Positions 19,321-28,419 of a stretch of 49,248 bases of DNA are shown in pieces. The translations under genes were made by a program, and so were the position numbers. The notes beneath the pieces are model-generated. The model did not search any database and had not been told where the DNA came from. It saw nothing but the letters and a program-made list of their open reading frames with translations. Positions within the stretch are counted from its first letter, which is position 1. Every line of letters starts with the position of its first letter. Origin of the DNA: Breznakibacter sp. (GTDB lineage Bacteria > Bacteroidota > Bacteroidia > Bacteroidales > Marinilabiliaceae); assembly GCA_018055415.1 (NCBI GenBank), contig JAGPHP010000002.1, positions 1 through 49,248 on the forward strand. The letters run 5' to 3'.

Positions 19321-19321
19321 G

Positions 19322-20488
19322 ATGGAATTTAAAGACTTTTGTGTTCCAGCACGCTTTAATAATCTTAACTTCCCTATAAAGAAAGGTAAAGGAGCGCTCT
19401 TAGATGATGTGAAATTCTTTAGTGGTGAGGAGAATTTCTCTTTAGATGGATTTGACCTTGCCATTATTGGAATTGAAGAGGGAGTTTATTTAGACTCTTC
19501 GTTGGATGATATATTGAGTTCAACCTCAAATTTAATGCGATCATATATTTATCATCTAAAATCAATAGACAATGTAAAGATTGTTGACCTTGGCAATTTA
19601 GTTGGAAAGACAAAAGCAGACAATAAGTTTCTTCTTCTAGAAGTCCTTAGTTTTTTGAATACGAAAGGAATTACAGCTATAATTATTGGAGGAACCGACG
19701 AATTTTGTGTGACACAGTGCGAGGCAGTTCGAGAAATTACCTCCGATGAACGCCTTAATTTAACGATTATTGATTCTTGTATAAATGGTGGTTTTGATGT
19801 TGACGAAGATCTGACAAACAATTATTTAACACCAATTATTGATTTAAAAAACTTCGATCTCACACTTTTAGGGATTCAGAACTATTATAATTCAAAAGTT
19901 CAAGATCTTTATGTTGAAAACAAATTTATAGATGTTATTCGATTAAAAGATCTTAGAGATCAAAATATTATAAATGCAGAAGTTCCATTGCGTGACTCAT
20001 CGGTAATTGTTTTTGATCTGCTCGCTTTCTCTTCATCGTCATTGCCAGCAAACAAAGAGCCGAGGCCTAATGGACTTTCTTCGCTTGATGGATGCCAGTT
20101 AGGATGGTATTCTGGTATTTCTGACAAAGTAAAGAGTTTTTCTGTTTGTAATTTTGAACAGAGTTATGATGTTAATAAGCAGAGTGTTGCACTCGTTGGT
20201 CAGATTATTTGGCACTTTATTTCAGGATTTTCAAATAAATCTCACCAAAATTCGTTAAAAGATGTTACAAGCTTTCAAAAATTTAATGTACATTTGGAGA
20301 AGTATGGTGTTTACATTGATTTTTTTAGTTCACCTGATGGATATAGATGGTGGATGGAAGTGATTGACAATGAGAAGTTTTTGATCGTTTCGTGTAATAA
20401 ATCAGATTATTACGAGGCTCTTCAAGGCGAGATGCCAAAAAAGTGGTGGCGCTATTTTATGCGAAATCAATTTTTGGGAAATAGTTAA
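19322..20488 (+). CDS. Arginase/formimidoylglutamase-fold protein without metal ligands
   Basis: A 388-residue protein with the outline of the ureohydrolase superfamily, but its metal sites are gone. The loop normally GGDH reads GGTDEF, DAHxD reads DSCING, and SxDxDxxDP reads VFDLLAFSSS, so at most one of the usual His/Asp ligands of the Mn pair remains. It is therefore probably not an active formimidoylglutamase or arginase. Two tail motifs, YRWWMEVI and PKKWWRYFMR, look specific. It starts 1 bp after topA and lies 148 bp before porP-gldKLMN. From memory, Bacteroidota genomes with gldK often have an arginase-like gene in this position, which suggests a link to type IX secretion, but this is inference. 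Confidence 0.75.
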   Translation: MEFKDFCVPARFNNLNFPIKKGKGALLDDVKFFSGEENFSLDGFDLAIIGIEEGVYLDSSLDDILSSTSNLMRSYIYHLKSIDNVKIVDLGNLVGKTKADNKFLLLEVLSFLNTKGITAIIIGGTDEFCVTQCEAVREITSDERLNLTIIDSCINGGFDVDEDLTNNYLTPIIDLKNFDLTLLGIQNYYNSKVQDLYVENKFIDVIRLKDLRDQNIINAEVPLRDSSVIVFDLLAFSSSSLPANKEPRPNGLSSLDGCQLGWYSGISDKVKSFSVCNFEQSYDVNKQSVALVGQIIWHFISGFSNKSHQNSLKDVTSFQKFNVHLEKYGVYIDFFSSPDGYRWWMEVIDNEKFLIVSCNKSDYYEALQGEMPKKWWRYFMRNQFLGNS

Positions 20489-20506
20489 AATGTTCAGTTT
20501 TTGTTA

Positions 20507-20514
20507 TAAATTTG
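20507..20514 (+). promoter_or_regulatory. Possible -7 box of the porP-gldKLMN operon
   Basis: TAAATTTG within GTTATAAATTTG, identical to the box before topA, 122 bp before the porP ATG. No TTTG at -33. Confidence 0.35.
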
Positions 20515-20636
20515 AAACATTTGAGTTGAAATTGAAGTATATGTACTCACTTTACGTTAAAAGGAATGCTTTGTTTTATCCATCAAAATCAACTTTTTTC
20601 ATAAAAAGGAGTTATTTGTACAATTTGATGGAATAA

Positions 20637-21611
20637 ATGTTAAGAAGTTTACTTTTTTTTATTTTAATTTGTAACTTCACTGTGGTTGTCGCGCAATACG
20701 AACCTCAGTTTAGTCAAAACTCATTCAATCTATTATCTGTTAATCCAGGTTTTGCTGGAAGTTCAGGTAAAGTGAATCTGACTGGCTTATGGCGCAATCA
20801 GTGGATGGGAATAGAGGGCGCACCGAAAACAACGGTTTTTAGTGCTGATATGGGAGTGAAATTTTTGGGGAATGAACATGGGATAGGATTCAATGCCCTA
20901 CGAGATGAAATCGGTGCCTTTGTGAATTTGAGGCTATCTTTAGCCTATTCGTTTAGAATTGATATAGGAGAAGGTTCTTTGGGCAGTGGTATCTCAATGG
21001 GAGTTATAAATCAAGTTTTGGCAGGAGGTGATTTATATACAGATCCTAAAATGAGCGATGAATCAAATATTGCTATTGGTGAAAGTGGTTACCATATTGA
21101 AGATGGGCTGTTGCAATCCATAAGCGGGGAATTAAATGCAAATACTTTCGATTTAGGAATGGGAGTATTTTATAAAGATAAAAGGATGTATAGCGGCATT
21201 TCGGTAATGCATTTACATCAACCAAGTCTAAATTTGAACGAAAATTTAGATATTCAATTGCAGCGCACGTGGTTTATAACTGGTGGTTATTCATTCTCTT
21301 TGATAGATAAACCTATTGATATTGAACCGCAATTTTTCTTAAAAACAGATGAATCAATATATCAATTAGATATTAGTACAATCTGTAAATTTAAGAAGCG
21401 CTATTGGGGCGGATTATCGTATCGATTACAAGATGCAATTGTTTTGCTCGCTGGATTTGAAATGAAAAATGGAATAAAGGTTGGATATAGTTACGACTTT
21501 ACTACTTCTCACCTAGCGGGTTTTCAAACTCACGAGGTGATGTTTTCTTACTCTTTCACAGTTGGTGTAAGTAAGAAAAGTAAGCATTATAGGAGCGTAA
21601 GGTATCTTTAG
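20637..21611 (+). CDS. porP: PorP/SprF family type IX secretion outer-membrane protein
   Basis: A 324-residue outer-membrane beta-barrel protein with signal peptide 1-19 (ending VVVAQ). The family start QYEPQFSQNSFNLLSVNPGF, with A-G-S-S-G, is clear, and so are LTGLWRNQWMGIEGAPKT, HGIGFNALRDEIGAF, LSLAYSFRI and the C-terminal GGLSYRLQDAIVLLAG...GYSYDFTTS. PorP binds the PorK-PorN rings and the surface-protein anchoring machinery. It leads the operon, 32 bp before gldK, the same order as porPKLMN of Porphyromonas. Confidence 0.92.
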   Translation: MLRSLLFFILICNFTVVVAQYEPQFSQNSFNLLSVNPGFAGSSGKVNLTGLWRNQWMGIEGAPKTTVFSADMGVKFLGNEHGIGFNALRDEIGAFVNLRLSLAYSFRIDIGEGSLGSGISMGVINQVLAGGDLYTDPKMSDESNIAIGESGYHIEDGLLQSISGELNANTFDLGMGVFYKDKRMYSGISVMHLHQPSLNLNENLDIQLQRTWFITGGYSFSLIDKPIDIEPQFFLKTDESIYQLDISTICKFKKRYWGGLSYRLQDAIVLLAGFEMKNGIKVGYSYDFTTSHLAGFQTHEVMFSYSFTVGVSKKSKHYRSVRYL

Positions 21612-21643
21612 TGGATATATGAAATATTAGATAATTAGTAATT

Positions 21644-22987
21644 ATGAAAAAAGTTCTTGCTCTGAGCATCTTATTGATCTCAATTTTGATTGGATGCGGC
21701 CAATCTGGTAGTGGAGAATTGGTTGGCGTTGGCCAATCGGGAGTCTTTTTTGAACCAGACCCATTTGGGATGTTGTTTATTAAGTCAGGAAGTTTTGAAA
21801 TGGGTCCTAACGACCAAGATCTAACTTTCGGAAATACAACTCAAACGAAAACGGTTTCGCTTCGTTCTTTTTGGATGGATGAAACAGAGATTACTAACAA
21901 TGAATATCGCCAGTTTGTGTATTGGGTTCGTGATAGTATCGCTCGTCGTGCATTAGGCGATTCTTTTGAGGATTTCTTAATTACAACTGATGAACTCGGC
22001 AACGAAATCAATCCTCCTTTTCTTGATTGGGAAGTGCCTATTGAATGGGATTCTGAAGAGTACGCTGAACTTCTTGAGCCAATGTTCCTTCCTGAAAACG
22101 AACGCTTTTTTAGAAGGAAAGAGATTGATAGCCGCAAGTTAGTCTATGATTATGAATGGGTTGATCTTGTTCAGGCTGCAAAGAAATCAAATCGTGCTCG
22201 TTTTAGTGACGATACTGGTAAATTTGAAGGCTATCAGGGTGAAGTATATAATCGTAAAGGCGAGAAGATTGAAATTAAAGATAGATCGGCTTTTATTATG
22301 AAAGATGCCGTAAATGTATATCCCGATACTCTTTGTTGGATTGCTGATTTCACATACTCGTTTAATGAGCCTTGGACTGAAAAATATTTTTGGCATCCTG
22401 GTTTTGATGAGTATCCAGTTGTGGGAGTTAGTTGGAAGCAAGCGACTGCATTTTCAATTTGGAGAACTCAGTTGTTGAATAATTTCCTTATTTCAAGAGG
22501 TCAGCCTGAAGTTATGCAATATCGTTTACCTACAGAAGCTGAATGGGAATATGCTGCTCGCGGTGGTCTCGCAAATGGTTCTTATCCTTGGGGTGGATAT
22601 TATACTCGTAATAATCAAGGTTGTTTCTTAGCTAACTTTAAACCTTTAAGAGGACGTTATGGCGATGATGGCGCAATGAGTACTGCTGTTGTTGGAACTT
22701 ATGCTCCAAATGATTTTGGACTATACGACATGGCTGGAAACGTAGCTGAGTGGACCTCTGGTGCTTTTGATGAATCAAACTACTCTTTTACCCACGATTT
22801 TAATCCTAATTATAAGTATAATGCATTGCCAGAAGATCCTCATGTTATGAAACGTAAGGTTATTAAAGGTGGTTCGTGGAAAGATATTGCCTACTTTATG
22901 CAATGTGGTTCAAGAACTTATGAGTATCAAGACTCTTCTAAGTCTTACATTGGATTCCGTTGTGTTAGAGATTATCTAGGTGATTAG
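21644..22987 (+). CDS. gldK: Type IX secretion lipoprotein GldK/PorK
   Basis: A 447-residue outer-membrane lipoprotein that forms, with GldN/PorN, the periplasmic ring of the type IX system. Signal peptide ends LIGC with Cys18 lipidated. The rest is a formylglycine-generating-enzyme (sulfatase-modifying) fold: FIKSGSFEMGP, MDETEITNNEYRQFVYWVRD, YRLPTEAEWEYAARGG, FGLYDMAGNVAEWTSG, VIKGGSWKD and SYIGFRCVRD. In this family the fold is structural, without enzyme activity. It has the long insert typical of GldK (roughly 100-210). Spacing to gldL is 60 bp. Confidence 0.95.
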   Translation: MKKVLALSILLISILIGCGQSGSGELVGVGQSGVFFEPDPFGMLFIKSGSFEMGPNDQDLTFGNTTQTKTVSLRSFWMDETEITNNEYRQFVYWVRDSIARRALGDSFEDFLITTDELGNEINPPFLDWEVPIEWDSEEYAELLEPMFLPENERFFRRKEIDSRKLVYDYEWVDLVQAAKKSNRARFSDDTGKFEGYQGEVYNRKGEKIEIKDRSAFIMKDAVNVYPDTLCWIADFTYSFNEPWTEKYFWHPGFDEYPVVGVSWKQATAFSIWRTQLLNNFLISRGQPEVMQYRLPTEAEWEYAARGGLANGSYPWGGYYTRNNQGCFLANFKPLRGRYGDDGAMSTAVVGTYAPNDFGLYDMAGNVAEWTSGAFDESNYSFTHDFNPNYKYNALPEDPHVMKRKVIKGGSWKDIAYFMQCGSRTYEYQDSSKSYIGFRCVRDYLGD

Positions 22988-23047
22988 TATTCACTAGTTA
23001 TAATAGAGGTTATTTAAATATTCTACTGAAAATATAATTTTACAATT

Positions 23048-24031
23048 ATGAGTTTTAGCATTACCGAATTTGTTGAGAGCCCAGCTTACAAAAAAACTAT
23101 GGGCAAGGTTTATGGTTTAGGAGCAGCTGTCGTGATCTTAGGAGCACTTTGGAAAATCCTTCACTTACCTGGTGCAAGCTATATGCTTATTGCTGGTCTT
23201 GGAACTGAGGCGGTTATTTTTGCCCTTTCGGCATTTGAACCACCTCATGCTATGCCAGATTGGACATTGGTTTATCCTGAACTTATAGGTCTTGAATCTA
23301 CTCATGATCGTAAAAGTCACGGTGGTGGCGGAGGCGGCGGAAGTGAATTAGCCGCTTTGATTCAAAGTGGTAAGTTAGATTCCGCTACAGTTGATAAGTT
23401 GTCTGATGGATTAAAAAAGTTGACTCACACAACTGGTCAACTCGCTGATTTGAGTAATGCAACTATTGCTACGGAGAGTTATCTTCAAAATATGCGTAAC
23501 GCTTCTGATAGTGTCGGTCAATTAGCTTCGGTTCAGAATAAGAGTACAAAGGCAATTCAAGACTCTTCACTTGAGTTATCTGAGGCTTACAATAATGTTG
23601 CAAAATCAATTTCTGAGTCTGGAACCTCGGTTGCAAATGATATTTCAAAAAGTGGAAAATTATTTGTTCAATCTATTGAGAGTTCTCGTGAAGGAATGTT
23701 ATCTTCATATCAATCTCTTAACGAGAGTTTGGCTGCTCAGGCTGAACATGTTACAAAGGGAGGTCGTAACTTCTCAGAACAGCTTGATGGGATAGGAAAG
23801 AATTTATCATCAATTAATTCTATCTATGAGTTACAAATCAAAGGTTTAAATAGCCAGTTACATGTAACAGAAGAGTTAAATAAAGGTATCGATGATATCC
23901 GAACTCAGATGGTTGCATCTGTTTCAGATGTTAAGAATTATAGAGAACAAGTAGGCAAGTTAAGTAGTAGTATCTCTGAATTGAATACAATTTATGGAAA
24001 CATGCTTAGTGTTATGAATGTTAGTAAATAA
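23048..24031 (+). CDS. gldL: Type IX secretion motor protein GldL/PorL
   Basis: A 327-residue inner-membrane protein that with GldM forms the proton-driven motor. Two membrane helices lie at about 21-38 and 44-62; the second holds a glutamate in GLGTEAVIFALSAFEPP (Glu54, with Glu64 just after), the kind of membrane carboxylate needed for proton coupling in GldL. Then comes a poly-glycine run (G7 at about 92-98), and a long cytoplasmic coiled-coil region rich in S/N/Q. Lengths of GldL vary much; this one is in the range of PorL (about 310). Confidence 0.95.
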   Translation: MSFSITEFVESPAYKKTMGKVYGLGAAVVILGALWKILHLPGASYMLIAGLGTEAVIFALSAFEPPHAMPDWTLVYPELIGLESTHDRKSHGGGGGGGSELAALIQSGKLDSATVDKLSDGLKKLTHTTGQLADLSNATIATESYLQNMRNASDSVGQLASVQNKSTKAIQDSSLELSEAYNNVAKSISESGTSVANDISKSGKLFVQSIESSREGMLSSYQSLNESLAAQAEHVTKGGRNFSEQLDGIGKNLSSINSIYELQIKGLNSQLHVTEELNKGIDDIRTQMVASVSDVKNYREQVGKLSSSISELNTIYGNMLSVMNVSK

Positions 24032-24051
24032 CCTTTCTTAGATAAACGCAT

Positions 24052-25611
24052 ATGAGTGGTGGTAATTGCCCAGAAACGCCTAGACAGAAGATGATAGGTA
24101 TGATGTACCTATTTTTGACAGCGATGCTAGCGCTTAATGTTTCGGGAGACTTATTGAATGCTTTTGTTCTTGTTGATAATAGCATTAAGGATGCAACACG
24201 TGTTGTAGAAAGTAAGAATAGTATTACTTCTGCAGATTTTGATATGGTGTATAATTCTAATCAGAATAAGTCTAAAGAGAGATATGAGCAGAGTAAGAAA
24301 GTTCAGGTTGCTGCAGACTCTCTTTTTAGCTTAATTCAATCATATAAGAGTTTGGTTGTTAGAAAAGCTGATGGTCCTGGTTTTACACCTGATTCATTTG
24401 CTTCAAAAGATAATCAGGATATTGTTCCTCAGGTGATGTTGGTTGAAGAAGGTGGTGGCCGTAGCGAGAAATTGAAGAAATCGATAGAGGAATATCGATC
24501 TTTACTACTTGGTTTTGTGGATGAAGATGATAAAGTTTTTAAGAAAAATATTGAGTCTATTCTAAATACTGATAATCCGCCTAAGAAAGATGGTGTTAGT
24601 GTTAGTTGGGCAGAACAAAAGTTTTTGCATTTGCCAATGGCTGCGTCAATGGCTCTTTTAAGTAAATTACAGAGTGATGTTAGGAATAGTCAGGCTGATA
24701 TGAATAGATATCTCCTTGGAAAAGTTGATGAGAAATCATTTAAGTTTACTTCTGTAGCACCTCTAGTAATACCTAAATCGCAATATGTTTTAAAGGGAAA
24801 TAAGTACTATGCTGAGATTATGATGGCAGCAACAGATACTACTGCTCCTCCAAAAGTTAATATTCAAGGATCATTATTACCAACAAAAAGCGGAAAGGCA
24901 ATTTATGAGGTTGGAACCCCATCTGTTGGACAAAGAAGTTGGGAAGGTTCTATTACATTTAATGGACCAGATGGCCAACCACAAACTTTAACTATCCCTA
25001 AACAGGAGTATTTTATCATTGAACCAACAGTAGTAATCTCTCCAGTTAAGATGAATGTGTTTTATGAAGGTGTAGATAATCCAGTTCGAGTTTCTGTCCC
25101 AGGGGTTGCACCATCTCAATTACAAATTAGTTGGACTAATGTTTCTGCAAAACCTGATGGTGATCAATGGATTATTAGACCAAATCCTGGTAGTGCTGGT
25201 ATGAAATGTGAAGTTTCGGTGGCTGTAAAACAAGGCTCATCTTTACAGCGTTTAGGAGTCATGGATTTCCGAATCAAACGTGTACCCGATCCGGTGGCTA
25301 AAGTGGCTAAATTACGTGAGGGTAAAATCAAAAAAACTACACTTGTAGCGCAGGCTGGGGTTTTTGCTGAGATGGATCAGTTCGATTTTGAATTAGAGTT
25401 TAAAGTGACTGCTTTTACCGTTTCCACGCTTAGGGGTGGTTATTTAAAGGAGGTACCAACGCAGGGTAATTTGTTCTCAAAAGATCAACAAGAATTAATA
25501 AAGGGTTTGTCACCAGGAGCAAAAGTCTTTTTTGATCAGATTAAGGCTGTAAGTGCCTCTAATTCTGCGGATAGACGATCTTTGGGTGCTATAACTTTAA
25601 CTATTGAATAA
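24052..25611 (+). CDS. gldM: Type IX secretion motor protein GldM/PorM
   Basis: A 519-residue inner-membrane protein that spans the periplasm as a dimer and couples the GldL motor to the GldK-GldN ring. One N-terminal membrane helix (MIGMMYLFLTAMLALNVSGD, about 13-32) after MSGGNCPETPRQK, then a helical bundle and beta-sandwich domains D2-D4 (for example YVLKGNKYYAEIMMAATDTT, VVISPVKMNVFYEGVDNPV). It starts 20 bp after gldL. The family-typical N-terminus MSGGxxxPRQKMIGMMYL makes the assignment very secure. Confidence 0.96.
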   Translation: MSGGNCPETPRQKMIGMMYLFLTAMLALNVSGDLLNAFVLVDNSIKDATRVVESKNSITSADFDMVYNSNQNKSKERYEQSKKVQVAADSLFSLIQSYKSLVVRKADGPGFTPDSFASKDNQDIVPQVMLVEEGGGRSEKLKKSIEEYRSLLLGFVDEDDKVFKKNIESILNTDNPPKKDGVSVSWAEQKFLHLPMAASMALLSKLQSDVRNSQADMNRYLLGKVDEKSFKFTSVAPLVIPKSQYVLKGNKYYAEIMMAATDTTAPPKVNIQGSLLPTKSGKAIYEVGTPSVGQRSWEGSITFNGPDGQPQTLTIPKQEYFIIEPTVVISPVKMNVFYEGVDNPVRVSVPGVAPSQLQISWTNVSAKPDGDQWIIRPNPGSAGMKCEVSVAVKQGSSLQRLGVMDFRIKRVPDPVAKVAKLREGKIKKTTLVAQAGVFAEMDQFDFELEFKVTAFTVSTLRGGYLKEVPTQGNLFSKDQQELIKGLSPGAKVFFDQIKAVSASNSADRRSLGAITLTIE

Positions 25612-25627
25612 TTTAAAATTCACCATA

Positions 25628-26479
25628 ATGAAAAATAGTCGTTTTATTGTCTCGCTTTTATTTTCGCTGTTTGCTATTTCTTTAGTTTTCGGTCAGGATA
25701 AGACTATACTTGATGGTATTTATAAAAAGGAACATACTCCTAATAAAAAGCCAATTCCTTATGCTTATGTGCGTGAAGCCGATGTCTATTGGAGTAAGAA
25801 AGTTTGGCGAATAATTGATCTTCGCGAAAAGATTAATATGCCTATGTATTATCCTTCAAAAGCGATGGATGGTAGAAAGAGTTTGATTGATGTTTTGATA
25901 GATGCAATCAAGTATGAAGGTTTACAAGCCTATTCAGATAATGATGACGAGTTTAAACAAGCCATCAATATTGATCAGGTTAGTCAAGCTATGGGTGCTA
26001 TAAATGATACTACTGATGTTCAGGATCCAAGTACTGGATTATGGAGTAAAAAGGTTGTGTTGGGCGATATTAAATATCATGAGGTAAAACAGGTACTTGT
26101 AAAAGAGATTTGGTTCTTTGATAGAAATTATTCAAAGCTAGATGTTAGAATTATCGGTATATGTCCAATACGTGATATGGTAAAGACAACAGGCGGAGTT
26201 GATGAAATTGTTAAAAAGCAAGTTTTTTGGGTTTATTTCCCTGCTGCTAGAGATGTGTTATCAAGATATGAGGTATTTAATCCCAAAGGTGATTCTCAGA
26301 GATTATCTTATGATGACATTTTCATGAAGCGATATTTTAGTAGCTATATCACTGCGGAGTCTAATGTTTATGACAACAGACCAATTGAGATGTATTCAGT
26401 AGGTATGCAAAGTATGGTGGAATCGGATCGCATAAAGAACGATATTGCCACTTTTGAGCATGATCTGTGGGAGTTTTAA
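25628..26479 (+). CDS. gldN: Type IX secretion protein GldN/PorN
   Basis: A 283-residue periplasmic protein with signal peptide 1-23 (MKNSRFIVSLLFSLFAISLVFG, cleaved before Q). The family features are seen: PYAYVREADVYWSKKVWRIIDLREKINMP, YYPS, SLIDVLIDAI and YKE-type charged strands, then EVKQVLVKEIWFFDRNYS and VRIIGICPIRDM. It completes the ring with GldK. ATG 25628 is chosen because it begins the signal peptide; the ATG-like start at 25604 would overlap gldM and add nothing. It is the last gene of the operon and is followed 4 bases later by the palindromic terminator. Confidence 0.95.
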   Translation: MKNSRFIVSLLFSLFAISLVFGQDKTILDGIYKKEHTPNKKPIPYAYVREADVYWSKKVWRIIDLREKINMPMYYPSKAMDGRKSLIDVLIDAIKYEGLQAYSDNDDEFKQAINIDQVSQAMGAINDTTDVQDPSTGLWSKKVVLGDIKYHEVKQVLVKEIWFFDRNYSKLDVRIIGICPIRDMVKTTGGVDEIVKKQVFWVYFPAARDVLSRYEVFNPKGDSQRLSYDDIFMKRYFSSYITAESNVYDNRPIEMYSVGMQSMVESDRIKNDIATFEHDLWEF

Positions 26480-26483
26480 TTAT

Positions 26484-26533
26484 ATCGACATAAAAAAAGG
26501 GAAGCAATATTGCTTCCCTTTTTTTATGTCGAT
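26484..26533. terminator. Perfect 50-bp palindrome, bidirectional terminator between gldN and manC
   Basis: Both 25-base arms match exactly, centre between 26508 and 26509. Each arm contains AAAAAAAGGGAAGC, so transcripts from either side form a stem followed by a U-run. It lies between the convergent gldN and manC stops. Confidence 0.9.
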
Positions 26534-26540
26534 TCTCTAT

Positions 26541-27617
26541 CTATTTTCCAAATGCAGTTTTTATGTCTGATGAAAATTGTCTGATTTGTTGTTCGTCTTC
26601 TTTTTTGCAAATTAGTATTTCACCTTCCGTCTCAACAACAATATAATTGTTGAGTCCGTGGATTACTGCAATTTTATCGCTTGTAACATTTACGATATTA
26701 TTGGTTGATTCATAAAATAGAACATTCCCTTTTATTTTAGAATTTCCATTTTGATCTTGAGTTGAATGGCTGTAAAGCGAACCCCATGTTCCAAGATCAG
26801 ACCACCCGAATTCTGCAATAAGTACATGTACATTGTTTGCTTTTTCCATAATTCCGTAGTCTATTGATATGCTTTTGCAATCAAAATAGATTTTTTCTAT
26901 GATTTTGGATTCTTCCTCTGTACCAAACTTTGATATATTGTTTGTAAATAGATTTGATACTTCTGGTAGTAGCTCTCTGAAAGCATTGTTTATTGATTTT
27001 AATGACCAAATAAAAATTCCTGAATTCCAGAAAAATTCACCACTCTCTACGAAAACCTTTGCCAACTCGTAGTTAGGCTTTTCTGTGAAAGTCTTTACTT
27101 TGACAATCTCATCTTTTTTTGAAGGTTTTGTCTCTACTTGAATATATCCATATCCTGTCTCAGGATGTGATGGTTTAATTCCAAGTGTAAGTAGTGTATC
27201 TGACTTTGTTACAAAGTTTATCCCCTCTGTTATTACATGTCTGAATTCTTCGTCTTTTTGAACTAGATGATCAGCTGGAGAAACAATAACTTTTGCATTT
27301 GGGTTCTCTTTTTCGATTCGAGTCATTGCATAAGCTATGCAAGGTGCAGTGTTTTTCCTCGATGGTTCACACAGTATATTATTTGGGTTTATTTCTGGTA
27401 ATTGCTCTTGAACTATCTTCTTATAGTCAACACTTGTTACTACATAAAAGTTATTCTCAACACAAATTGGTTTAAAGCGATCAAAGGTTTGTTGTATCAA
27501 ACTTCTTCCCGTTCCAAGCACGTCAATGAACTGTTTTGGGGTTTCTTCTTTACTTAGTGGCCAAAATCGGCTTCCAACACCACCTGCCATTATAACACAA
27601 TACGTTTCGTTTTTCAC
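26541..27617 (-). CDS. manC: Mannose-1-phosphate guanylyltransferase
   Basis: The 358-residue nucleotidyltransferase makes GDP-mannose from mannose-1-phosphate and GTP. Motifs: VIMAGGVGSRFWPLS with KEETPKQF, LCEPSRKNTAPCIAYAMTRI, VSPADHLV, HPETGYGYIQ, FTEKPN, FFWNSGIFIW, and FGWSDLGTWGSLY. It lacks the isomerase domain of the long bifunctional form; the isomerase is encoded separately by manA at 12.3 kb. The start is a GTG at 27615-27617, since the next Met is already inside the first beta strand. Confidence 0.94.
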   Translation of the reverse strand: MKNETYCVIMAGGVGSRFWPLSKEETPKQFIDVLGTGRSLIQQTFDRFKPICVENNFYVVTSVDYKKIVQEQLPEINPNNILCEPSRKNTAPCIAYAMTRIEKENPNAKVIVSPADHLVQKDEEFRHVITEGINFVTKSDTLLTLGIKPSHPETGYGYIQVETKPSKKDEIVKVKTFTEKPNYELAKVFVESGEFFWNSGIFIWSLKSINNAFRELLPEVSNLFTNNISKFGTEEESKIIEKIYFDCKSISIDYGIMEKANNVHVLIAEFGWSDLGTWGSLYSHSTQDQNGNSKIKGNVLFYESTNNIVNVTSDKIAVIHGLNNYIVVETEGEILICKKEDEQQIRQFSSDIKTAFGK

Positions 27618-27678
27618 TTAGATATGTTTTTGATGATTATTTTCGCTAATTTAGTGCATATTTTTCAAATGAGTATTA

Positions 27679-28419
27679 ATGAAAATGTTTTTTCATCTTG
27701 GGCGATACGCTCTATTTATTCGTCAGGTTTTTAGAAGACCAGAGAAGCACTCTATCTTCATGAGAAGCTACTTGCGTAACCTTGATTCACTTGGCGTTAA
27801 TTCTATCGGAATTGTTGCTATTATCTCAATTTTCATGGGCGCTGCAATAACCATTCAAACTGCGTATAATCTTGATATGCCATTTATTCCACGCTCAACG
27901 CTTGGAGTTGCGGCGCGAGATTCTATCATTCTCGAATTTTCATCTACTATAGTTTGTCTTATTTTAGCTGGAAAAGTTGGATCAAATATTGCGTCAGAGA
28001 TTGGGAGTATGCGAGTTTCGGAGCAGATTGATGCTCTTGAAATAATGGGCGTTAATTCGGCTAATTATTTGGTGTTGCCTAAAGTTGCGGCAATGATTAC
28101 GATTACCCCCATTCTTGTACTGATTAGTATGTGTGTTGGAATTTTTGGAGGATGGGCAGCTGGGGTACTTGCGGGTGTAACAACTTCGGGTGATTATATT
28201 TTTGGAATACAGTATTACTTTAAGCCCTTCTATGTTGCCTATTCGCTTATTAAATCTTGTGTTTTTGCGTTTATTATTAGTAGCATTTCATCTTATTGGG
28301 GGTATTATACTCCAAGTGGTTCATTAGAGGTTGGTAAATCTAGCACTAAAGCTGTTGTCGTTAGTAGCATTCAAATTTTGCTATTTAATCTTTTATTAAC
28401 GCAGTTACTTTTAACATGA
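27679..28419 (+). CDS. mlaE: MlaE-family lipid ABC transporter permease
   Basis: The 246-residue membrane protein has five or six hydrophobic segments and the MlaE/YrbE pattern: GVNSIGIVAIISIFMGAAIT, ETT-type core LARDS/ILEFSSTIVCLILAGKVG-NIASEIGSMRVSEQIDALEIMG, then LVLPKVAAMI. It moves phospholipid between inner membrane and a periplasmic MCE protein. It overlaps the ATPase gene by 4 bp (ATGA). No MCE (MlaD) gene is adjacent, so the partner must be elsewhere. Confidence 0.9.
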   Translation: MKMFFHLGRYALFIRQVFRRPEKHSIFMRSYLRNLDSLGVNSIGIVAIISIFMGAAITIQTAYNLDMPFIPRSTLGVAARDSIILEFSSTIVCLILAGKVGSNIASEIGSMRVSEQIDALEIMGVNSANYLVLPKVAAMITITPILVLISMCVGIFGGWAAGVLAGVTTSGDYIFGIQYYFKPFYVAYSLIKSCVFAFIISSISSYWGYYTPSGSLEVGKSSTKAVVVSSIQILLFNLLLTQLLLT

